A stretch of DNA of 64,000 nucleotides from Hemibagrus wyckioides (taxonomy: Eukaryota > Chordata > Actinopteri > Siluriformes > Bagridae): the NCBI RefSeq assembly GCF_019097595.1, contig NC_080719.1, positions 19,119,501 to 19,183,500 on the forward strand. The letters run 5' to 3'. The notes beneath the pieces are model-generated. The model worked only from the letters and a program-made list of their open reading frames with translations, ran no database searches and had not been told where the DNA came from. Below, in pieces: positions 38,481 to 48,838 of this stretch; the stretch's first letter is position 1; each line of letters begins with the position of its first letter. Made by a program: the position numbers and the translations under genes.

Positions 38481-38946
38481 CCTGTTGAAGGCCAAACTAT
38501 AACATAGAGTTGGGTGGTGGTCAGTAGGGGTGGATCTAGGATGCTGGATTGGCTGTCAAGCACTCCTGAGGTGTCATAGACTTAAATCGGTGAAACACCA
38601 AGGAAGAGGGTGCCCATCTGATGACTGGCTGTAATTACCAATCCTTGTACAGTCAAGAGATGTAGCCAAGCCTTGACCTGGTGCTTGAAAGGAGGAGGGA
38701 AGGAGAGGAAAAGCGATGCCACTGGCTCACAGTTGGTGCAGGGCTGAGTATCTGTAAAGGTGGGCCAGCTGCAATTGTCCCATCATATTTTACAAATACA
38801 TCCCATAGACAATTATAAAACTTTGGGTAATTTTATTTAGCAAATCAAACAGCAATGAACCATGTGTCTACTATCTCTCATTCAACATTAACCTATCCTC
38901 AGATGTGGTCTTATTGTTGACTAAATAATAAATATAGCTTGTTTCA

Positions 38947-38948
<2 letters not shown>

Positions 38949-39032
<84 letters not shown>
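38949..39032. repeat. (AT)n microsatellite
   Basis: More than 40 uninterrupted AT units, seen directly. Confidence 0.97.
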
Positions 39033-39628
39033 TATATCAAAAAGTGTAAAGTGAGTTATATGATTGCATGCAAAATTAAAGAATTAAAAACTGGTAAAAT
39101 TTTGCTGTAAAAGCAAAATACACCACTCAACATTAACGCTTAATTTACTAATAATACAGATAGTTAATATTGAGATTTAATTAATAAATTCTATTACATT
39201 GTGTAAAAAAATAGGTTTCCCTATACTTGGGTTTAAAGCGAAGTTCTGTTTAAACAGCACCTCCTACTGGCCGTGACTCTTTCTTAAGAAATATAATGTT
39301 GTAGTTTTAAACTTTCTCCAGTGGGAGGCAATGTAGAGCTGATAGTCAGAGAACTTTCAACACTGATATAAGATACATAAAATGGATAAAAGACGAGAGT
39401 TTATTGTTTAAAACAGTCCCTGATAATTGTGGATTTTTTATGTTATATTTATAGTCAGTAAATCCATAAAACTTTGTAAATTACTTTTTTTTAATTGATG
39501 AGATTGAGGTGTAGGTGTAAGCTCCACTGTAACATTTGTGCATTTAGGAGTAGAGCATGAAATCTATAACTGTGAACGGACAGTATTCTGTAGTGACGCT
39601 GAAGTTGTTTATTGTAAAATAAGTATAT

Positions 39629-39927
39629 AAAAGACTGAGTCCCGCTGTATTACCCAGGCTACACTGCAGCGTCTATTCACAGGCGCGATCCCACTACTGA
39701 TCGGCACGGGGGCTTTGACCTGCTCCGTTTCCGACCTGGGCCGGTTCACCCCTCCTTAGACGACCTGGTGGTCCCGAGCTCCCTCAGGAGCACCATATCG
39801 ATACCGAACTTAGTGCGGACACCCGATCGGCATAGTCCACTGCAGCCCAGAACCCCTGAGCTCAAACGATCCGCCAGCCTCAGCCTCCCGGTAGCTTGGA
39901 TTACAGGCACGCGCCACCGCGCCCGGC
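39629..39927 (-). ncRNA. 7SL RNA (SRP RNA), copy C
   Basis: Full-length 299-nt 7SL on the minus strand, differing from copy B only at plus-strand 39661 (a for g, in the Alu-domain 3' strand near CAGCCTGGGTAATACAGC). All S-domain landmarks are intact. Its upstream sequence has TTTAAAT at -31 to -25, the best TATA-like element of the three; copies A and B read TTGAAAT. It ends with the same TTTT-ATATAC terminator as copy B. Vertebrate 7SL genes use an upstream TATA-like/CRE promoter with Pol III, so this may be the most active copy. Confidence 0.92.
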
Positions 39928-40199
39928 GAGAGCAGTGCAGAGCTGAAGCGCATTTAAACACAAACCTGCTCTGCCATCTAGAGGCCAAACTAGGAAGTGC
40001 AGCCATCTTACATTCTTTCTCGACGAGCTCAGGTTGAATAAATATAAGCATTATTCACCTTAGATAATAAACACAGCAGACATGTTTGGAGAATAATAAT
40101 AATAAACGATAATAATCATGATTAATTAAGGTGAGGATTATGGTGTGGTGTGGTGTACACCTGGAAGGCGGCAGGTGGCAGTAAAGCACCTTTGGTTTG

Positions 40200-40266
40200 T
40201 AAAAGGTATGAAGAAGAGAGAGAACTTCAGTAGCGCTGTTAGCAGGTTGTTTTTGACAATGCACTG
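40200..40266 (+). other. Possible non-coding first exon of C6orf120 homologue
   Basis: A strong donor (GCACTG then GTAAGAC, at 40266/40267) has no other gene to serve. The coding exon of the C6orf120 homologue is preceded by an acceptor (TCTTTACAG at 42337-42345). Joining them would give a 5' UTR exon and a 2.1-kb first intron. The exon start is uncertain. Confidence 0.4.
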
Positions 40267-40968
40267 GTAAGACATTATTTAGATTATTTCTATGACGTAT
40301 TGTGAAACACGACGTTCATTGTTAATACGCAGTCGTGCTCCTGAAGCTGATTTTTTAGTTCTTTATGGAAATCTAGCTTGGCAGAATAGACTTCTTGCTA
40401 GCCGCCTAGCTAACCCAGCCTCGGTATGGCTAGCCCTCGCGTGCACCATTTCAGTGTAGAGGGTAAAAGGTTTTTCTTTAAAAAAAAAAAAGTAATTTAT
40501 TAAATCTTTTAACTAAGTTCATCCTGCTGGGGAGAATTAATCTGAAACATAGTGAAGGGGTTTTGTGTGATTTTTCAGACCTGTGCTCTATAACTGTGTG
40601 CTATAGCTACAGGCTGGTTAATGCATGTAGCTGCAGCTTAAAGGCTCTGGTTCCTAACGTGAGTGGAAATCCACTGCTTATTAAAGTTATTCTGTTTATT
40701 GTGGAGTTTTTATACTTATTAGTCACTTTGAGCTGTATTTTGATTGTAATGGGTTTAATTCCAACCTCACTAACACTAAGTAAGCCAGTTGACCTGTAAT
40801 GTTCACCATGTGGACTTGGACAATAGTTTTAAGTGTATTCTGCATTGGTGGCAAAATATTTTCAAAATAATATGAAAACAGTATGCTAAATTCTTTCATC
40901 AATTATTTTAAGCCCTATACTTCATCATTTTTGCAACCGTGAGACAGTGATACTATATACACACACTG

Positions 40969-41333
40969 GCCAGGTCATTAGGAACACCTTTACTGCCCTT
41001 TTGAGCAATGATCCAATCAGGTGACAGCAACACAGTGCAGAAAACCACACAGATACAGTCAAGAGCTTCAGATAATGTCCACAGACAAACAGACCGGGAA
41101 CACCCCACAAGAGCTGCAGTTTGGAGATGCTCTGATCCAGTCATCCAGCCATCACAATTTGGCCCTTGTCAAACTCACTCGCCCATTTTTCCTGCTTCTA
41201 ATACATCAGCTTTGAGGACAAAATGTTCACTTGCTGCCTAATATATCCCACCCACTAACAGGTGCCATGATGAGGACATCATCAGTGTTATTCACGTCAC
41301 CTCTCAGTGCTCATAATGTTATGGCTGATCAGT
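40969..41333. mobile_element. Chimeric Tc1-type element with two different ends
   Basis: The left end reads CACTGGCCAGGTCATTAGGAACACC, the family also seen at 18145. The right half, read on the minus strand, starts CACTGATCAGCCATAACATTATGAGCACTG and contains GGAAAAATGGGC, then GAGTTTGACAAGG, the same family as 22859-23383. No transposase frame survives. It sits in the first intron of the C6orf120 homologue. Confidence 0.6.
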
Positions 41334-41989
41334 GTAGCTACACTGCAGTCTGGAGCAACCTCAGATTTCACCTTGGATTTTTGTTTAATATGATGCTGAA
41401 CATTACTGGAAAATAAAAATTAAAACAAACTTTTGCAAACAAAACCAAAACAAACAAAAACATCCTGTTTGTTTGAGATTTAAAAAACGAAATAAACCTC
41501 AAACATTTTTGATGTTGACCTCAGCGCGGCACATAACTAAAATTACAGCATCGTCCAAATAATTAGCACCAGAATTGCTAAGCACATCACAAGTATCTCA
41601 GTTTAAACATATTGAATGTGTTTCAGTTGACATTTCCTTGACAAATCATAAACGTAGACATTAGACATTGAAGCTGTTTGCAGTAAAAGACCTCCTGATG
41701 TATTTTTAACATCGTCAGCCAACTTGACAGTCCCCCTGACCGAAACATCTTCTCCAGCAGTGTCAGTTTACAGTATACAGTCTGGTAGCCAGGTTTTGGC
41801 AAGACTAGCATGTCAATAAAAGAGTTATGATGGGTCAGTTCACTGGCATAAGAATGTGTGTCTCTTTCACTTCAGAAACCAAGTATGTCTAAACAGTCCA
41901 ACAGTTAAGGTTGTGGTTACTCCAGTGTGTTTAGCGAGCATTAGCTGACGAGGCTTTAATTATGTACACTCATTATGAAAAAGAAAAAA

Positions 41990-42945
<956 letters not shown>

Positions 42946-43399
42946 TCGTTGATGTGATTTTTGCCATTAGGATTAGCAACTTAGAAAAGAGCAATGAAAT
43001 ATATATGGCCAAAGTAACAAGCACTGGAGGGATTATTTCTTCTCTTTTGGTAAACAGGTTGAATTTTTTTTATCTAGGCCTAAATCCAGAAGTCTTAATT
43101 GTCATAACAAACAGAAAATACAGTCTCTAGACATGTTACCCTTGATCACAGGCAAGTGGCAGTTTTACTGTCAATGTAAGTGATTTGTCTATTTGATTGT
43201 AAAGTCATTTTCAGTTGCATTACTAATGTATTAATGATTACGTTGGAATCTGCTGAGGTTCTGAGCCCTATGCAATCACCCAAATCAGCTTTTGGAAAGA
43301 ATAACAACTGTGCCTTTTGTCAGAGTCCTTTCCTTAAGAAATGGAAAGGCATGATATGATGCAACCATAGCGTTTGTAACATTTTCAAATAAAATTCAG

Positions 43400-44750
43400 T
43401 CACTTGTGCACTATCTCTTCATAAGTCAGGTTCCCATTGTTGTAAACAGCAACTTAAAGCAATGACTAGTGTTCCAGGCCATCTAGGTGAGTATATTTCG
43501 CTCCAGCAGTAGTTACCAATGATTTCATGTAGCTAAATTAGCACTGTAGGTATTCAGTTATGTTGTTCCTTTCATTTCTTTGCGTTATATTTTGACTATA
43601 TTAATCCCAATTCAAACGTTCCCTAAGTGAAGATTTGAGTACAGACGAGACCGTATAATCCAGGATTCTCAAAGTGGGGATCCACATGGATCTGTAACGT
43701 ACACTATGTAGACTCCAGACCGTCACACCCATATGTGTAAATTCCCAAACAATGTTGGCTTCTTTCTTTCCTATTATAATATCATCCACTCTTCTGAGAA
43801 GGCTCTACTGAGTGAGGAGGGCTGGGGTACAGTCAGTGTTCCAGTTCATCCCAAAAGTGCTTACATTTTGCACAGGGGCATAGTCATAGTTACAGCATTT
43901 GTTATGTTTTCTCAACTACTGTGGCAACAGTTTAGAGAAGGTCTACATATGGATGTGTTGACAAACAAACATTTGGCTGTATACACCGATAAGCCATAAC
44001 ATTAAAACACTGGCATGGGGGCATGCAATCACATTATCACCTTAGAAGGGCACCTGTGAAGGGGTGGGATATAATGAAGTTGATGTGTTGGAAACAGGAA
44101 AATTGGGCAAGTGAAATAATCTGATTGACAAGGGATTGCTAGGCAGTTTGTCAGAGCTTTACTTAACCTTGATGAGTTCAAGGTGTTGATTTGGTCTCCA
44201 AATTCTCCAGATCTTGATCCAAAGGTCTGTGGGATGTGCTTTACAAACAAGTCTGATCCATGGAGCTTCTTCTTCATCTTCTTCTTCTTCCAGCCTTTTT
44301 TATTTACCCTTTATTTTTAAGGGTACCCTTTATTTACCCTTTGTTTCCATTGTCAGGGGTGGATATTACTATCAACTAGCATCAAGAATGTTATGTAAAT
44401 TATAGTTGTAACTCTGACTGTAATTGAAAAGAAGTAGATATAATGTTAATAACTGTAAACTAACCTAGAAATTTATTAAAACCAGAAAGTGCTGTTTATA
44501 CATCAGGATGAGCAAAATACTCCAGTAATTTGATAAGAATCATGGTTGTTATGGTATTTTATTATGCTGCATGGTAGTTATAAGGCGTCGTTAATAAATA
44601 ATAATTCAGCAGCGCTCTCTGGCTGCAAAAACTTTGAAGAACCCCAGCTTAATGGAGATACGTCTAACTCAGGCGCCCAAAACCATGCCTCTACGTCATA
44701 TGTTGGCGACGGCAAACGCCGCACGACCTTCTAGCAAGGTTTGACAGTAC
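43400..44750. other. Intergenic region with Tc1 remnant
   Basis: About 43978-44270 holds a degraded Tc1-like copy. The left end is CACCGATAAGCCATAACATTA, followed by 'gtgggatataatgaagttgatgtgttgg', and then a jump to 'gatttggtctccaaattctccagatcttgatcc', the DDE-proximal part of the transposase. The remainder shows nothing recognisable. The last 150 bases are GC-richer and probably contain the mrpl4 promoter. Confidence 0.55.
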
Positions 44751-44792
44751 AATGTGGAGTTGATTAGAGCTTGTGTTTATCCGGTCACAATT

Positions 44793-47700
44793 ATGTTTCG
44801 TGTTACTTTCACACTGTGCGTTAGAGGCATCTCTACACGGGTAAGCAAGCAGAAATGTGTTCACGTTATAGCGCTAATTAACGCTCTAACGTTAGCTAAG
44901 CTAGCGCAAAACATGCAAGCTGCCTGACTTCTCTTAGTGTGTTTGTATTGAATAAGCTACGCTATTGTTAGCTTCAGAAACACTGTACTGGCTTTAAAGC
45001 TGACGGAGTGCCCTGTCTAATCGTTTGTCTAATGCTTTGTGTCCCCCAAAACTAGCTGATTTCCTCTGTGTCCGGAGAAAGCACTCTTCCGTCAAATTTA
45101 CGTCTCCCAGCAAATCTAATAGGGGCTCCGAGACAAAGTAAGATGCTCAGACATTACACCGAAGACGAAACCTGCTATTTTACTGACTGCCTTTTTTTCT
45201 CTGTGTAAAATAAAAAAAATTTAGATCATAACTGGTTATGACATGTCTGACGATGCATCTCGGATATCTTACTGGTTTAGTACAGCCCAGTAGAAACCAG
45301 AGATGTTACGATATGACCAACTGAATTGTAGTTGTAGAAAATAAGTCACACGTGTATCATCAGTAAATATGAAGTCTCGCACAACACAACAGTAACATCC
45401 ATCAATTTTCTATATCCGCTTTATACCCGGGATCTGCTGGAGCCTATCCCAGCACACATTTGGGCGAAAGGGAGGGGTACACCCTGGACAGGTCACCAGT
45501 CCATCACAGGGCCACACATATAGACAGACAACCACACACACTTGCACCCACTCCTATGAGCAATTTAGAATTACCAATCAACCTAATGTACATGTTTTTG
45601 GACTGTGGGAGGAAACCAGTGTACCCGGAGTAAACCCACGCAGGACCACGGGGAGAACATGCAAACTCCACACAGAAATGCCCCTGCCTGTTCGAACCCG
45701 GGATTCGAACCCAGGACCTTCTTGCTGTAAGGCAACAGTGCTAAGCTGCTGCTACTAGCCCCAAATGTTTTAAAAGCTCTAACTAAATATGCTGTTTTCA
45801 TTTCGATTATCTAGTATGCTCAAAAACATGAACATTAGGTTGACTGGTAAATCTAAGTTGCCTATAGGAGTGTGTGTGGTTGTCTGTCTATATGTGTGGC
45901 CCTGTGATGGACTGGTGACCTGTCCAGGTTGTACCCCTGCCTTTTGCCCAATGTGTGCTGGGATAGGTGGGTATAGAAAATGGATGAAATGGATGTTGAT
46001 GACTCTTGTTTATGTTGCCTGTTAACCTATAACTTGTGTACACATTTTTAGAGGCAATCCTTCCCAGCGGTTCTGATCTTCCAGTCCTGCGCAGATGTGA
46101 TGATATTCCATCTCACCTCGCACCCGTTCAGACGTGGCTGCACTCCTTAGGAAGTTATGACAGTGAGCCATTGGGGGTTGTTGATCTACATCCTGATGTG
46201 TTTTCTGTGCCGGTCAGGTAATTTACTGTATGATGTTTAAAAAACAGGCATCAGCTGGAGAAATATTGCTTAATCATAACACATACAATAGACACAGTGA
46301 TATAATAACATAGGGAAGATGGAGATTAAGCTTTCTTTGTATTTATATTGTTGTTTTTTTCTGTTTAATTTTATGAACAAGACTTGATATACTCCATGCT
46401 GTGGAGGTCTGGCAGAGGAATTTCAAAAGAATTGTGAGTAGCCACAAATATTTTAGTATTAATCTCCACAGAGTGATATTGTCTATAAATGGTCATTTAA
46501 AAGCGTGGGCCTTTATAGGTCATCAAACATGTGCATTCACACAGATAACTAGCTCTCAGGGTACAAGGTCATTCATCTAGACTCTTCCCTGTTCTGGCAC
46601 TCCAGTAGAATGAACTTCCCCTATATGCCTGTACACCCAAGTCAATGAGTAGGAAGTCCTACCTCTTTCTTAAACTAGCTCTTGTTTTTCCCTGTTTGTT
46701 TTATGAATTGTTGTATGTTGATTTAAAAAAGGTTATGCTTTAGGTTGATGCTATCCGAAGTCTGTGACCTATTGAATCAGTGTTAATGAATTCATTGATA
46801 GAGACTTTAAAGCACTCTTGTACATCACTCTGGATTAGAGAGTCTGCCAAATGCTGTAAATGTAAATATAAAGGCTTATAGACCTGCTTTAGACAGAAGA
46901 CTTGTACAGAGTCTGTGTTATTTGTTCATCATGCAGTATTATTGCAGCAGTAATGAATGCAATCATTTGGTTATTAATCTATAGAGCTACGCCAGTGTGA
47001 AGAGCAGGGCAGAGGTCAGAGGAGGAGGCAGAAAGCCCTGGAAGCAGAAGGGAAGCGGACGCGCTCGGCACGGAAGCATTCGCTCCCCGTTATGGAGAGG
47101 AGGTAAACTGGCTTCGCAGATACAGCATCATAAATACAGAGTAGTAGCTTAGAATTCTGTTGCATTAGTCTAGTTCTCATTGTTTATAAATAATCTGAAA
47201 TTCAAGGGCCATTTTGTTTTAGGTGGAGTTGCTCATGGTCCAAGAGGACCAAACAGTTATTACTACATGCTGCCTATGAAGGTGCGTGTACAAGGACTGA
47301 AAATCGCATTGACTGCTAAACTTGCACAGGTACGTGACAACTGTCTGATCTTTACGTTTAATATCACATACTCCATGTCTGGTGAAGAGGATTTTTCTCC
47401 CCCAAAAAATGAAACACTGAAATATCACACATTGTGTAATATAGACAAACACACACACAAATGGTCTATATTAAAGGATATAGAGTTGTTGTTTTTTTCT
47501 CCTCAACACTAGAAAAAGTCATTATTTTATATAATAAACCCCACACACTTTTAGTGATGAATTTGGGATTGCAGATTACTTTTTGTGTGTGAGGGGGAAG
47601 AAACGACTTCAGATCATAGCACACATGGCAGAAGACTGTGTGGTGTTTTTTTTCCCTTACACGGGTCAGATCCCTTACACACATTACAGTAAAGTCACAT

Positions 47701-48679
47701 ATTAAAGCTATAAATGTAGGACTGCCATGAATGCAGTGGTTTAGATTAGATTTTACATGTGTGATTCTGTAAGTGGATACGGATGATCACTGTGAATGAT
47801 GCCACTTGGAATCCATGAACACGGCTTTAGGACTGCTTTAGGATTTGAACGTCATAACGTCAACAAAATAAACTTGTTAAAAATAGAATGAATCTCTTGG
47901 CTACGCAGTGGCATTTTTTGTCCACCCTTTTGCTGTCACCCAGTTAACTGGGTTAGTCTGGTCTTCCTCGTATCATTTCAGAGGGTGTTTCCTCACCACC
48001 ACCACCACCTCTAGCTTGCTTATTAGCAATACTTAAGACCATAAGACTAGTTCAGGACTGGCCAACAGCTCAGGCAATAACGCAACAGAAATGTGCAGTG
48101 CGGTTTTTATGTTAATATTATTACTCTCCTAGGATTATCTTCATGTTATTGACACGCTGGAGATTCCCACCCCAGACCCACACTATCTAGAGGAACTGGT
48201 GAAACACAGGCAGTGGGGGGATTCAGTCCTGATTGTGGATGTGTGAGTATATCCCACAAAATGCTTTTATTTTCTCAGTCAATTTTTCCTTTCAAGAAAT
48301 ATGCTCTGTATATATATTTTATTGTTATATTTTTTTTGTTCAGTGGGGAGGACTTCTCTCATAACATTCTACAGGCCACAGCAAACCTGAAGACTGTAAA
48401 TATCATTCCAGCCATAGGTAAGTTAAAAATGCTTCCTGTATTCCTGTTTACAAAAACTTTGGAGTTTATCTGATCTCCTTTTGTCATTTAACCATTTCTT
48501 GTTGATCAGTTTCCTCCAATGTCACTTTTACAGGCCTGAACGTTCACAGCATGCTGAAACACGAAAGTCTGGTCCTCACGCTGGAGGCTGTGAAGTTTCT
48601 AGAAAAGAAGCTCCTGTGGCACGACTCTCGCTTCACACCGCTCTACCCTTTCAAACTGCCCTATAGTGACATGCCATGA
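44793..48679 (+). CDS. mrpl4: Mitochondrial ribosomal protein uL4m (MRPL4)
   Basis: Large-subunit protein of the mitochondrial ribosome, nuclear encoded and imported. Nine exons: 44793-44840, 45056-45137, 46052-46217, 46382-46433, 46985-47102, 47223-47329, 48133-48242, 48344-48417, 48534-48679. All are GT-AG and in phase, 300 residues in total. The N-terminus ([16 protein letters not shown]) is a plausible mitochondrial presequence. The uL4 core follows: [68 protein letters not shown], then [20 protein letters not shown]. The C-terminal part has LNVHSMLKH and ends [13 protein letters not shown], as in mammals, although mammalian MRPL4 has a longer tail. Intron 2 carries an inverted pair of dispersed repeats. 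It converges on hyls1. Confidence 0.97.
45398..45768 (-). repeat. Full-length dispersed SINE-like repeat in mrpl4 intron 2
   Basis: On the minus strand it starts near GCTAGTAGCAGCAGC, then GTTGCCTTACAGCAAGAAGG and TTCGAACCCGGG (tRNA-like B-box region), runs through the standard body and ends CCATCAATTTT-TATATCC reversed. This is the most complete copy of the family in the window. Confidence 0.8.
45828..45990 (+). repeat. Second, inverted copy of the same repeat in mrpl4 intron 2
   Basis: 'aacattaggttgactgg', 'ggccctgtgatggactgg', 'gtgtgctgggataggtggg', ending 'atggatgaaatgg'. Inverted relative to 45398-45768, about 60 nt away, so the intron RNA could form a long hairpin. Confidence 0.8.
46560..46868 (+). 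repeat. SINE-type repeat with conserved V-SINE-like 3' domain
   Basis: Ends 'ctctggattagagagtctgccaaatgctgtaaatgtaaata', the conserved 3' module of several vertebrate SINEs. It lies in mrpl4 intron 4. Confidence 0.65.
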
Positions 48680-48689
48680 ACGTCAATGT

Positions 48690-48695
48690 ATTAAA
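48690..48695 (+). terminator. mrpl4: Candidate mrpl4 polyadenylation signal
   Basis: ATTAAA 11 nt after the stop codon; an AATAAA follows at 48775-48780. Either one ends the mrpl4 transcript inside or beyond the hyls1 3' UTR. Confidence 0.5.
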
Positions 48696-48701
48696 AAAAC
48701 A

Positions 48702-48707
48702 TTTATT
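48702..48707 (-). terminator. hyls1: Candidate hyls1 polyadenylation signal
   Basis: TTTATT on plus is AATAAA on minus, 131 nt after the hyls1 stop codon (48841-48839). It lies only 23 nt from the mrpl4 stop. Confidence 0.55.
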
Positions 48708-48838
48708 TCATAAACGCTGATCTGTATGTCATTCATTTCAATCATACAACTCACAGGACGAGGAAACATGCATTAATAAATAATGAAACTTTACATTGTA
48801 ATGCAGCATGGATGTTAAGCCAACAACTGTAAGTCATG

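Noticed and set aside
35670..39927. Human Alu contamination, because parts read like an Alu element (GCCGGGCGCGGTGGCG, AGGCTGAGGC).
   Set aside because: All three copies contain the central S domain that Alu elements lack, differ from human 7SL at many positions, and sit in fish repeat-rich flanks conserved between copies.
35787..40051. Repeated reading frames of 60-100 codons on both strands across the 7SL loci.
   Set aside because: They recur only because the RNA gene is repeated; 7SL is non-coding and the frames have no codon-level constraint of their own.
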